DNA from: CBDANW01 sp965197825
GTDB taxonomy: Bacteria > Acidobacteriota > Vicinamibacteria > Marinacidobacterales > DATDRI01
Assembly (NCBI GenBank): GCA_965197825.1
Contig: CBDANW010000002.1
Location: forward strand, 1,426,001-1,490,000
Direction of reading: 5' to 3'
DNA: 64,000 nucleotides
Under the pieces are notes generated by a model, which searched no databases, was not told the origin of the DNA, and saw only the letters and a list, made by a program, of their open reading frames with translations. This document shows, in pieces, positions 8,696 through 17,815 of the stretch (positions are counted from its first letter, which is position 1; each line of letters opens with the position of its first letter). The translations under genes and the position numbers were made by a program.

Positions 8696-8933
8696 TGACA
8701 ACAATCACGCCGAGCGCGCCCTGAGGGGACCTGTCGTCGGTCGCAAAAATCACTACGGCAGTCGAACGAAACGCGGAACCGACGTCGCAGCGCTGTTCTA
8801 CACCCTGTGCGAGACCGCGAAACTTCAGAACGTCGACCCCAGGGCCTACATGCTCGAAGCGGCCTACGCCGCCATCAACCAGCCAGGAACCGTGTTACTC
8901 CCCGACGCCCTACGCGACAACTCCGCTGCGTAG
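8696..8933 (+). pseudogene. IS66-family transposase TnpC, C-terminal fragment
   Basis: Reads IDNNHAERALRGPVVGRKNH, YGSRTKRGTDVAALFYTLC, ETAKLQNVDPRAYMLEA: the conserved last ~80 residues of IS66 TnpC, including the Glu of the DDE triad (NNHAERAL). The rest of the gene is absent. The fragment abuts the 5' end of the GNAT gene, so a junction between IS66 debris and the GNAT promoter lies near 8690. Confidence 0.82.
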
Positions 8934-8989
8934 CTTCTCCTCCGAATCGCGACGTTCCAACCCGCTCCAGTGGGGCACGGCGAGGAGTT

Positions 8990-9241
8990 ACAGAGCGGAT
9001 TGGTCAGCACGCAGTGGAGGTGCCCGCGGCGGAACGGCAGACCGCCTGTCCGCGTTCCATCAGCGGCAAGACGTTGCTTGGTGCGCAGTCCCAGACGGTC
9101 TGCCTCAGCCTTCACCTGACGGAGCGTTCCGTGCTGCCGGTACAGCGCATAGAGCGTCCGGACCGTTTCGGCCCCAGCCTTCGTTGATGCGCAGCGTGCG
9201 CCCATCCTGCTCGTAGCCGAGCGGCACATGGCCACCCATCC
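8990..9241 (-). pseudogene. large serine recombinase fragment, frameshifted
   Basis: In one frame GGHVPLGYEQDGRTLRINE and, after a shift, AETVRTLYALYRQHGTLRQ, EADRLGLRTKQRL and GHLHCVLTNPL. This is the Recombinase-domain (PF07508) middle part of large serine recombinases. Neither the N-terminal catalytic resolvase domain nor the C-terminal zinc-ribbon/coiled coil is present. It is a dead fragment among other mobile-element debris. Confidence 0.7.
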
Positions 9242-9262
9242 ATAAAGCGAGGCAGGGGTGAG

Positions 9263-9439
9263 ATGACAAAATCACCCATCACTTTGCAGGAATTGAGACG
9301 AAGGATATACGTCAAGGCGAAGGCTGAGAAGTCTTGGCGCTTCTTGCGCCAAGGTTTCGGCTGGAAGCGATGGAGTAGGCGATGGATGTACGCGCCTGTC
9401 GGACTGTTCACAGATTACACCGGGTTCGATATCTCGTAG
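9263..9439 (+). pseudogene. group II intron reverse transcriptase, internally deleted to 58 aa
   Basis: Starts MTKSPITLQELRRRIYVKAK AEKSWR, the recognisable N-terminus of group II intron RT/maturases. It jumps in frame to FLRQGFGWKRWSRRWMY and ends APVGLFTDYTGFDIS, the maturase C-terminus. The reverse-transcriptase palm is therefore deleted precisely enough to keep one open frame, preceded by a good AGGGGTGAG ribosome site. It cannot encode a functional RT. Confidence 0.65.
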
Positions 9440-9569
9440 CTTCGCCGAAAGACGCCCCGGCTCGATAGGTCACATAACCCTTCGCGGGAAGTGTGCAGGA
9501 GCGCGTAGTGCGGGAAAGCCGCACGCTGCGTGCGATGTGGCGGGGCTGGAAACGGACTTACGGTGCGGC
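9440..9569 (+). ncRNA. group II intron RNA remnant (catalytic-domain-like hairpin)
   Basis: Just after the deleted RT, 9499-9532 contains GCGTAGTGCGGGAAAGCCGC followed by ACGCTGCG. It folds as a GAAA-type-loop hairpin with an AGC near its base, resembling domain V or the equivalent conserved structure of group II introns. The sequence is truncated at 9570 by IS630. The assignment is by eye; a covariance-model search would settle it. Confidence 0.4.
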
Positions 9570-9571
9570 TA

Positions 9572-10677
9572 GTGGACTGTACATTTAAGTGTTTAGTTAT
9601 AATATCTCTCTCATGCGAGGGAGAGCCGTTGTGTTGACTCAAGCGGAACATAGGGAGCTTGGCAAACGAGTTTCGAGCCGTAGCGGTCGAGCGGATGACG
9701 CGCGGATCGCTCGGATGTTGCTCTTGCTGGCAGACGGTGCAAGCTATACGCAGGTGCAGCAGACGGTGGGCTGCACGGCGCCTTTTATCAGCAAGTGGAA
9801 ACGCCGATTCTTGGAGGAGCGTCTGGCAGGTCTGTACGCGCGTCACGAGGGGCGTCCGATTCAAGTGCTCACGCCTCGGATGGAAGCACGGATTCTTTCG
9901 TGGACGCAGAAAAAACCGACCGACGGCTCGACTCACTGGAGCACGCGTCGACTTGCGAAGAAGCTGGGAATCCATCACATGATGGTGGCTCGCACTTGGA
10001 AAAAGCATGGTCTCCAGCCACACCGAATTGAGCATTACAAGGCCTCCAACGATCCGGATTTCGAGACGAAGGCAGCGGATATCATCGGTCTATATATGAA
10101 TCCACCTCAGCACGCTGCGGTGTTTTGTATTGATGAGAAAACGGCGATCCAAGCCCTGGATCGACGGGACCCGATTTTGCCGTTGTCTCCCGGGCGGGCC
10201 GAGCGACACGGTTTCGAGTACGTCCGGCATGGAACGCTTTCTCTCTACGCCGCCTTCGACACGAAGACGGGGGTGGTTTTGGGCAAGACTGTCCGCCGCC
10301 ATACCAGCCAGGAGTTCGTCGCCTTCTTGGAGCAGCTGGTTGCGAGCCACAAGCGAAAGCGCGAAATACATGTCATCCTCGACAATCTGTCGGCTCACAA
10401 GACCGCCAAGGTCGCACAGTTCCTCGAGGCCAACCCAAAAGTCCGACTCCACTTCACACCCACATATTCCTCCTGGCTGAACAAAATCGAACTCTGGTTC
10501 TCCAAGATCGAGCGTGCCCTGATCCATCGAGGCGTGTTCACGTCAACCCACGACCTGACCCGCAAGATTATGCGCTACATTCGCAAGTACAACGAAGACC
10601 CCAAGCCCGTGAAGTGGACCTACAACGATCCGTCACGACGCATTAAAACCACTAAACGTTCAGTTGTTACAGTCCAC
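9572..10677 (+). mobile_element. IS630-family element, copy 1 (1106 bp)
   Basis: Flanked by the TA duplications expected for IS630/Tc1 (9570-9571 and 10678-10679). Terminal inverted repeats begin GTGGACTGTA on both ends. It is inserted in the group II intron remnant. Copy 2 is at 42079-43185 in the opposite orientation. Confidence 0.93.
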
Positions 10678-10680
10678 TAG
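9613..10680 (+). CDS. IS630-family transposase
   Basis: About 355 aa. N-terminal helix-turn-helix (YTQVQQTVGCTAPFISKWKR), then a DDE_3 core: Asp in FCIDEKTAIQAL, Asp in VILDNLSAHKT, Glu in SWLNKIELWFSKIER. All catalytic residues are present. The stop codon TAG is made from the last C-terminal base triplet plus the flanking TA target duplication, so its end depends on the insertion site. Likely functional. Confidence 0.93.
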   Translation: MRGRAVVLTQAEHRELGKRVSSRSGRADDARIARMLLLLADGASYTQVQQTVGCTAPFISKWKRRFLEERLAGLYARHEGRPIQVLTPRMEARILSWTQKKPTDGSTHWSTRRLAKKLGIHHMMVARTWKKHGLQPHRIEHYKASNDPDFETKAADIIGLYMNPPQHAAVFCIDEKTAIQALDRRDPILPLSPGRAERHGFEYVRHGTLSLYAAFDTKTGVVLGKTVRRHTSQEFVAFLEQLVASHKRKREIHVILDNLSAHKTAKVAQFLEANPKVRLHFTPTYSSWLNKIELWFSKIERALIHRGVFTSTHDLTRKIMRYIRKYNEDPKPVKWTYNDPSRRIKTTKRSVVTVH

Positions 10681-10703
10681 TGAGGCACTCCCACAGGAAA
10701 CGG

Positions 10704-12161
10704 GGGATGTCCCGCCGGATGTTGAATTTGGGGTAGCGGCGGCTCCTTGGCCGGCCTAAGAATAGGTCTGCCAATAAACCGTCTCCAGAGGGGGACAAGG
10801 AGCCACCAATGCCTAGGAAATCGAAGAAGCCAGTAAGAAAGCAAACGCACTCGCCTACGGGCAAGGTAGTTGGCCAAGTCGGTCAGATACTGCTACCGAT
10901 GATAGCTGGGATCGCGGCCACGAAGGCGGATCTGACGGAATGGGTGTACGAGCAAGGACTGACAGCTCTGCACCTACTGCTCAGAGAGGACGCCGAGGAG
11001 ATCGCGGGGCTCAAGGGCAAGCACGAGAAGGAGCGAACTCATAACCACTGTGGGAGCACGAACGGAGAGCTGAGCTTCGGTGGTCGTCGCATCCAAGTGT
11101 CGCGACCTCGAGTTCGCTCGAAGTCGGGCGAGGAGGCGTCGCTTCCACACTTCGAAGCCTTCCGCGAAGAAGACCCGCTTCCAGAGCGAGTGTTGAATCA
11201 GATCTTGGTGGGGGTATCGACCCGAAATTACGAATCGAGTCTGGACAAACCCGCGGCCAAGTTGAAGTCTCGTGGCACGAGTAAGAGTGCCGCCAGCCGT
11301 CACCTCGTGAGCCAGACGACTAAGAAGCTCGAGGAATACCTGTCTCGGCGGCTAGAGGAGTTCGAGCTTGCGGCACTGATGCTGGATGGCCTTGAGGTGG
11401 CCGGACAGACCGTCGTCGTAACTCTCGGTATCACAATAGATGGAACGAAGGTGCCCCTGGGTATATGGCTGGGCTCGACGGAGAACTCTCGGGTGTGCAC
11501 CGCGATGTTGCAGGACCTTCTCGAGCGAGGCTTGCGCGTCGATGAGTCGATTCTCTGCGTAGTGGACGGAGGCAAAGGCATCCGCAAGGCACTCGTCGAC
11601 GTTTTGGGGGACCTCGCGGTCATCCAAAGGTGCCAGATCCATAAACTCCGGAATCTTCGCTCGTACCTTCCCAAGTCTCGTCACGCCTACGTGCTCCAGA
11701 CGATGAAGGAAGCCTACAAGTGCAAGAGTGCCGACAAGGCGCGCAAGCGACTTCAGGCATTGGTGTCGTGGCTCGAGCGAAACGGCTACGACGAAGCTGC
11801 CGGAAGCCTTCGTGAAGGGATGGAAGAGACACTCACGGTCGTGAAGCTCGCGCTGCCCGCCTTACTTCGCCAGTCTCTTGCCACGACGAACGCCATTGAG
11901 AATCTCAACGGAACCATTCGCAGAGTATCGAGAAACGTCAAGCGTTGGTAGAGTCCTTCCATGGTTCGCCGATGGACCGCTCTTGGCGTCGTCACCGCGC
12001 AGAAAAAGTTCCGGCGTATCAAAGGCTATCGCCATATGGGCGCTCTCGTTCACGCGCTTAGAAGCAAACAGAAATCTCTTGACAGCGATGAGTTTGCTGC
12101 CTAAGAGTATTCACAGGTGCCGCCGCTACCCGACCAAATTCAACAGCGGCCGGGACATCCC
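10704..12161 (+). mobile_element. IS256-family element 'E', copy 1 (~1458 bp)
   Basis: The left end is GGGATGTCCCGCCGGATGTT and the right end is the imperfect inverted counterpart ending CGGGACATCCC. Both sides include the TTGAATTTGG and GTAGCGGCGG blocks of the inverted repeat. No 8-9 bp duplication is visible. The right end cuts the DNA methyltransferase pseudogene. Confidence 0.85.
10809..12104 (+). pseudogene. IS256-family transposase (element E, copy 1) with in-frame amber codon
   Basis: The frame starts MPRKSKKPVRK and reads a mutator-type transposase: Asp in LMLDGLEVAGQ, Asp in CVVDGGKGIRKAL, Glu in ATTNAIENLNGTIRR. At 11949-11951 a TAG follows NVKRW. The same frame then continues for 50 codons with clear family sequence (MVRRWTALGVVTAQKKFRRI, KGYRHMGALVHALRS) to TAA at 12102-12104. 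The product is 380 aa if the amber is a stop. Copy 2 carries the identical amber. Confidence 0.85.
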
Positions 12162-12445
12162 CTTCGTGGTTGATTTTTACCTTACTCTGGTTGTCGATGT
12201 TTCCTTCGTTGTTCCACACGAGGTTCCCAAGGAAGTTCTCGCGACCCCACAGATCATGGAGACACAGACGAAGCCGATCGACTTCCTGGTCCGCAATGGA
12301 CTGCAGGAACACACCCGCCGTGGTGAGAAGCTCGACCGCTAGTGCCGTTCTGTTCTCCATCGCGGCCAGCCATGAGCTGCTCCGATACTGGTCCTTGAAC
12401 CGCCCCGGGTTTCCCGGAGACTCCAACTCTTGAGAGGATGGAGTC

Positions 12446-12766
12446 ATGACAAGACGAAGCAGGTATTCACCGGAGGTAAAAGAGCGCGCAGTGCGGATGG
12501 TTTTCGACCAGCAGGCTCAGCACGAATCTCAGTGGTCAGCGATCTCATCGATTGCGTCGAAGATTGACTGTACGCGGGAAACGCTACGCACGTGGGTGCG
12601 GCGAGCAGAGCGTGATGCTGGGAAACGAGCGGGACTGACGACGGACGAGCGTCAGCGGCTGAAGGAGCTTGAGCGAGAGAACCGTGAGCTAAAGCGGGCG
12701 AGCGAGATCCTTCTCAAGGCGTCGGCGTTTTTCGCCCAGGCGGAGCTCGACCGCCGACCGAGGTGA
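12446..12766 (+). CDS. IS3-family transposase OrfA (element B, copy 3)
   Basis: 106 aa, the same as copy 1 except one Asn to Ser change near residue 86 (LKRASEILLK). HTH and coiled-coil regions are intact. The companion orfB is disrupted, so this copy cannot transpose by itself unless helped in trans. Confidence 0.92.
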   Translation: MTRRSRYSPEVKERAVRMVFDQQAQHESQWSAISSIASKIDCTRETLRTWVRRAERDAGKRAGLTTDERQRLKELERENRELKRASEILLKASAFFAQAELDRRPR

Positions 12767-12915
12767 ATGTGTTGTTCGTGGACGCGAACCGTGAAAAATA
12801 CGGGGTCGAGCCGATCTGCCGGATGCTCCCGATCGCCCCGTCGACCTATTACGAGCAGAAAGCGAGAGAGAAGGACCCAAGCCGCCAGCCAGCGAGAGCG
12901 AAGCGCGACGTCCAA

Positions 12916-14315
12916 GGTCAAGTCTTAATTTTCCTGTCAAATCTCCGTACGGTTCCCCGCGCTCGGTTAAGCTGCTGATTCCTCCGACGTGCCTTGCGGG
13001 AGAAGCTCGTTGCGAAGCTCCTCGACTTTCCTAGCGGCGAAGACATCCATCCTCACGCCGCGCCATTTGTTTGCGACGGCCAAGAGCACAGCGAACGAGA
13101 GTTTCATCGCGGCCTCCTCGGTGAAGAAGTGAGGAATGACCTTTGTGCGACGTTTGTGCTCTCCGAACGTGCGCTCAAGTAGATTCGACGTGCGAAGCCT
13201 TTTGTGATGCGCCGCAGGAAGGCGTAGCGCCTGAAGACACGCTTCGAGGGTCTCTTCCATGCACTTCATCGCGCTCGGGAATCGTTGACGGTACCGAGCG
13301 ATCACCTCCCGACCCTTCTTCAGCCCTTGCTCGTAGCTGTTCGCATGGAACGACTCAAGGATGGCCGCCTTGAGTTCGTCGCGCACTTCCTTCGGAGCCT
13401 TGCCCAGGATGTTCTCGAGGCGGTGCTTCTGGCAACGTTGCTTGAGGCTTCGAGGGAAGACCTCTGCGATCGCTTTGAGCACTCCAGGATTCCCGTCCGT
13501 CACGATGAGCAACGGCTCCCTCATTCCTCGGGCCACCATCTCCTGCAAGAACCCCTTCCAGTTCTCGTAGGATTCTCGGTTGCCGACACCGATATGAAGA
13601 AGAACTCGCGTCCCATCAGCGCGATAGCCGGTCGCAACGAGGATGGGCTCTTTCCTCTCCGCTCCTTGGTGGTAGCGCAGGTACGTGCCGTCGAGCTCGA
13701 GATACAACAGCTTCTCGTTCGAGAGATCCCGTTTTCGAAACGCCTCGAAATCCTCCGACAGACACCGTGTGACCCGGCTCACCACCGACTTCGAGACACC
13801 CGTACCGCTCAGCACGTCCGCGAACGTCGCCTCAATGTCACGCGTCGACATCCCGTGGACGTACATCCGCGCGATCAGTTCATCGAGTTTCTCGGTCCGG
13901 CTCACGTAGGCGTCGAGAATCTTTGACTGAAACACCTTCTCTGTTTCTCGTACCCGCGGCACTTGCACCGTTACCGCTCCCTCGCCCGTGAGGACCCGAT
14001 GCGACTCATACCCGTTGCGTCGTCCCTTCTCCTTCGTCGTTGCCGGAGCGTTCTCATAGTAGTTTCGACCCAACGCCTCCGTCACCTCGCGCTCCAACGC
14101 ATATTGAAGCATCATCTGAGCTCCCGACCGGACGATCTCCGAGAGATTCATCTCCCCAAATACCAGTTGTTCCTCGAACTGCTTGAGCAATCGCTGACTC
14201 GGTAGTACCTTTCCCATGATGTATGGTTCTCCTTTTCTGTCCCCATGACGGGGACGGGTTTGAGCTTGGGGAACCATACATCGTTTTTCTTTGACAGGAA
14301 TCTTAAGACATCACC
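12916..14315 (-). mobile_element. IS256-family element 'C', copy 1 (1400 bp)
   Basis: The ends are GGTCAAGTCTTAATTTTCCT and, inverted, GGTGATGTCTTAAGATTCCT. It is flanked by the perfect 8-bp duplication ACGTCCAA (12908-12915, 14316-14323). Copies 2 and 3 at 26787 and 61898 are nearly identical in sequence. Confidence 0.96.
12967..14217 (-). CDS. IS256-family (mutator-type) transposase, element C copy 1
   Basis: 416 aa from MGKVLPSQRLLKQFEEQ. DDE residues are seen as Asp in LYLELDGTYLRYH, Asp in LIVTDGNPGVLKAI and Glu in SNLLERTFGEHKRRTKV; the CxxH-like KQRCQKHRLENIL is also present. The frame is open 20 codons further upstream, but that part includes the terminal region and lacks a better start. 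Full length for the family, so likely active. Confidence 0.94.
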   Translation of the reverse strand: MGKVLPSQRLLKQFEEQLVFGEMNLSEIVRSGAQMMLQYALEREVTEALGRNYYENAPATTKEKGRRNGYESHRVLTGEGAVTVQVPRVRETEKVFQSKILDAYVSRTEKLDELIARMYVHGMSTRDIEATFADVLSGTGVSKSVVSRVTRCLSEDFEAFRKRDLSNEKLLYLELDGTYLRYHQGAERKEPILVATGYRADGTRVLLHIGVGNRESYENWKGFLQEMVARGMREPLLIVTDGNPGVLKAIAEVFPRSLKQRCQKHRLENILGKAPKEVRDELKAAILESFHANSYEQGLKKGREVIARYRQRFPSAMKCMEETLEACLQALRLPAAHHKRLRTSNLLERTFGEHKRRTKVIPHFFTEEAAMKLSFAVLLAVANKWRGVRMDVFAARKVEELRNELLPQGTSEESAA

Positions 14316-16691
14316 ACGTCCAACTCCGCGGCGAGATTCGTCGTGTACGGCAAGAGAACTTTGACGTGTATGGCGTGCGCAAGGTCTGGCGTCAGCTGTG
14401 CCGTGAGGGCCGCGACGTGGCTCGATGCACGGTGGCCCGTCTGATGCGTGAAATGGGTCTCCAGGGGGCGGTCCGTGGACGTCGATTCAAGACGACGAAG
14501 CCGGATTCGAGCGGCGCTCGCCCGATGGACCTCGTGGAGCGCGACTTCAACGCCACACGCCCGAACGAGCTCTGGGTTTCGGACCTGACCTACATCGCCA
14601 CGTGGCGCGGCTTCGTGTATGTCGCCTTCGTCATCGACGTCTTCGCTCGACTCATCGTCGGTTGGCGAGCGACGACATCGTTGACTGCCGGCATCGCTCT
14701 CGATGCGTTGGAGCAGGCGCTGCACGAGCGACGACTAAACCCAGAACACCCATTGGTGCATCACAGCGACCGCGGCGTGCAGTACGTCTCGATCCGTTAC
14801 ACCGAGCGGCTCGCCGAGGCGGGCATTGAGCCGTCCGTCTGCAGCCGAGGCGACTCTTACGATAACGCTTTGGCTGAATCCATCATCGGCCTCTACAAGA
14901 CCGAGGTGATCCGTCGACGTGGGCCCTGGCGTGGTCTCGAAGACGTTGAGTTCGCCACCCTCGAGTGGGTCCATTGGTACAACACGCAACGACTCTTGGA
15001 GCCGATCGGTAATGTCTCCCCCGTCGAGTACGAGATGAACTACTATCGCTCGCAGGAAGGCTCGCTGGAGATAGCGAGACTCAACTAAAACAGTCTCCTG
15101 AAAACCCGGGGCGGTTCACCTTGTAAAACGAACTCGTCCTTGCCCGTGTTGTACGGCGGGTCGATGTAGATACAGTCGATGTGCCCCGCAAGCTTTTGTC
15201 GGAGTAGCTGTAGTGCGTCGAAGTTGTCCGAGTGAACGAGGAGTCCGTCTGTAGCGGAATCGAGGCCATCGACTTCGGCGATGAGCTGAGCTACCAAATT
15301 GGCTTCGAACAGTCGGGTGTCAATCGACAGCCCTGGCTGGACCTTCAGAAACTCCGGCGTTAGTGGCTTGGTGTACCCTGGCGTCGTCAAGTCGCCCTTG
15401 ATCTCATTGATGGCGAAGAGCTCCACCCACTCCTCGCGTTGCGCATTGTTCGCGGCGATCTCCGGATAGAACTTATATGGGATGCGGTCCAGCGTGATGC
15501 AGTGCTGCGTCTCGACCACGAATTTCTTTTTCAGCCACAGCTTCTTTTGGAAGTCTTCGAGCTGGGCGAGGAAGTCAATGATCTTGCCAGCAATCTTGCG
15601 GATGACCTTGATCTTGGAGAGGTATTGCTCAACGCGCGGCGCGGACTCGTTCTCCACATCGTCCAGATGCATGACTTCGTTCTTAATGTAGAAGTCCAGC
15701 TCCCGGCGGAGGAAGGTCCCGAGGTCCTTGTGAATGAAGTAGTCGAAGGTGTTGCGAGCGGTGTAGCGTTTAAGGTGCGCCTCCAGCCGCGTATAGCCGG
15801 GCTTCTCGCCGCCCGCTGTGACGTGCGGTTTGGCCAGCTCGCCACTCCACGCCGCCAATGCGGCGGCGGCCACGTCCAGGATCCGCTTGGAAGCGATCGC
15901 GCTCAGGTCATTCTGGACCGGGGGCTTCCGCTTTCCACCGCGCCGTCCTCGGGCCAGTCGGTGAGCGCCGCCGGGCAGTACTCGAAGCGAATGACGAGCT
16001 CCTTGCCCGACTCGCCCTCCTCCTCGGCGATGAATTCGCGGCCGGATTCTCCAGGTGCCGCTAGGATGAACACGCGGTTCTTGCCCTCGGCAGCCTTGAC
16101 GTTGCCGTGCTCGCCCTCGGCGACGTCCACCAGCCGGAAGTGCACGCGCATCGGCCTCTTCTCGTCGTTCGGCCTCAGGCGGAAAGCGTAGTCGCGCAGG
16201 TACTCACTCGTCTTGATGTAGTACTGGTCCTTGTTGGCCCAGTGGAGCGTGACTTCCTCGCCCTCGGAGGGGATGGCGTAGACGCCCGGCTTGTAGACGC
16301 GCTTGGCGAGGAAGTCGCCCTCGGAGTAGTAGCGGCGGAAGAAGCTGAACAAGTGGTCGTAGACATCGCTCTCCAGCGCGCCGATGTCCACGGCATCGCT
16401 CTTGAGCTGGGCGTGCAGGTCTTTGACCTTGGGCGAGTCGTTTGGGTTCATTCCCGCCGCCTCGATGCCCGCGATCACTTTGGACAGTTTCTTCTCCAGC
16501 TCCGCCTTGTCGGCGGTCTTGTATTGGCCGAATGCCGCCTGCACCTGCAGCGGCAGGTCATTGTCCAGGAATTTCGACACCTCGGCGCTCTTGGCGTGCA
16601 TGATGCGGTAGAGGCCGAAGTCCAGATCAGGCTGGTCGAGCTGGAACAGCTCCTTTAGCAGCGTTTTCAGCTTTTTGTACTTCTGACTCAT

Positions 16692-17557
16692 AGGTCTCTT
16701 CTTTTATAGATGATGTTCATGCGCGGGCGAGCACCTATTTGAACCACAGGATGGCCACCTATTCAGCCATGGATAGTTGAAACGAACAAGCAATTCTATC
16801 CTTCGTGAATTCGAGAAACGAATCAATTCTACGCTGTGATGACTGGCTGGCCGTGAGAGCGTCGTGAAGGTTGAACGTAGCGCCGTTCATGGATTCGAAG
16901 AAGCGCTCAATAGCTCGGCGTGTCGCTTTTCATCCGCCCAGTCTGTCAAGCGTCAGTTCAATTTGACAGTACCCAGCAGGCGCAAACGAAAATATCCCTG
17001 AGTCCTACCTCTGTGTGTACTCTTGGTTGCGGAAGTAGCACACATATGCAACAAGCGATTGACGGTGGCGGCTGGTTCGACCTTGAGGCGCTCAATAGTT
17101 CGCAGAGGATACCTATTGGGACGGCCCGAACAACGTGAGCGTGAGGAAGCAATTCGGTGTTTCCCTGCGCGTGCGGGGGAACCCGAATCGCCGAACGCAA
17201 CGTCCGCTTCCCGGGCGAAGACCTGGATCCAGGCCTGGGGAAAGATGGACATTAAGGAGGCGCGCGAGCCGCACCTGGACCAGAACGTGCTAGGCCAGCC
17301 ACGCCGCGGTAGCGCCGGCCTCGATTCTCTGCGCCTCTCGGGTGGCCTCTTTTCCGCCGCCATTCGGCCCGGTCAGCGCCCGTCTCCTATTTGGCGCAAA
17401 GGTGTCCCTCGGAAATAGAGATTAGAGACGAAAACCGAAAATGAGGTCCTTTCAGCCCTTCTAGCGCGTCTCTGGTGCCACCTGTTCCTGCAAAACCCCG
17501 CCAACCGCGCGGAAAACCTCACCCGTCTCTGCAGGGCCGCAATTGCCCAGACTGGGT
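16692..17557. other. intergenic region with faint coding remnants
   Basis: No complete gene. On the minus strand, 16770-16925 reads RRAIERFFESMNGATFNLHD and continues openly; it looks protein-like but I do not recognise it. Around 17150-17190 a single GTTTCCCTGCGCGTGCGGGG-like hairpin occurs. The rest holds no signal I can support. It lies upstream of the methyltransferase start and may hold its lost promoter. Confidence 0.4.
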
Positions 17558-17815
17558 GGCGGATGGTGCAGTCTGGAGCTATCCGGTCTTCACTGGAAAC
17601 CACCAAACAGGGAATTAACAGGGAATTTGGGCCATTTTTGTGCTGATTGGGCTGTTTTCTCACGTGCTAACCTTCCAGGTTTCGAATGGTTAGCAGGCAA
17701 TTCCCTGTTCCGCAAGAACAGGGAATTTGAGATGTTCGATCAGGGAATCGCTCTGGGACGAACAGGCAATTGAGATGACCGATCAGGGAAGTGCCACGAG
17801 CAGCACATGACGGGT
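17558..17815. repeat. dispersed repeat 'R' copy 2 with perfect hairpins
   Basis: Begins with GGCGGATGGTGCAGTCTGGA and GCTATCCGGTCTTCACTGGA, the same core as copies 1, 3 and 4. It then has several AACAGGGAAT units. 17699-17727 is a perfect 12-bp stem with a 5-nt loop (AATTCCCTGTTC/GAACAGGGAATT). 17666-17694 has flanking GCTAACC/GGTTAGC. No gene is seen; it lies just past the 3' end of the amidohydrolase gene. Confidence 0.65.

Larger units (their letters stand above)
12763..15088 (+). pseudogene. IS3-family transposase OrfB (element B, copy 3) split by IS C
   Basis: The first ~50 codons (12763-12915) end at the duplicated octamer ACGTCCAA. The remaining ~255 codons resume at 14316 with the octamer repeated and contain the complete DDE core (WVSDLTYIATW, HHSDRGVQY, NALAESIIGLYKTE). 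Precise loss of IS C and one octamer would restore the 305-aa protein. Confidence 0.93.
12396..15118 (+). mobile_element. IS3-family element 'B', copy 3, split by IS C
   Basis: Same ends as the other B copies, with the 3-bp target duplication CCT (12393-12395 and 15119-15121) inside the methyltransferase gene. It is interrupted at 12915/14316 by IS C copy 1. Confidence 0.95.
12162..16691 (-). pseudogene. large site-specific DNA methyltransferase of a methylase-helicase system, broken
   Basis: Starts MSQKYKKLKTLLKELFQLDQ at 16691 and reads through YDHLFSFFRRYYSEGDFLAK. A one-base loss near 15935 changes frame. It resumes with LSAIASKRILD and TRLEAHLKRYTARNTFDYF and reaches motif IV as IDPPYNTGKDEFV at about 15120-15160. 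There IS B copy 3 is inserted (3-bp duplication CCT). Beyond it, 12395-12162 continues DQYRSSSWLAAMENR and ENFLGNLVWNNEGNIDNQSK until IS E cuts it. An extra T at the IS B site adds another frameshift. It resembles large type III Mod-like N6-adenine methylases that accompany a helicase gene. Not functional. Confidence 0.8.

Noticed and set aside
10809..12104. UAG recoded as an amino acid genome-wide.
   Set aside because: Enolase, hemG and other conserved genes end at TAG at the expected length, so UAG acts as a stop here.
17155..17190. A single sequence resembling a type I-E CRISPR repeat (GTTTCCCTGCGCGTGCGGGG).
   Set aside because: It occurs once, with no second repeat at spacer distance and no cas gene anywhere in the window.
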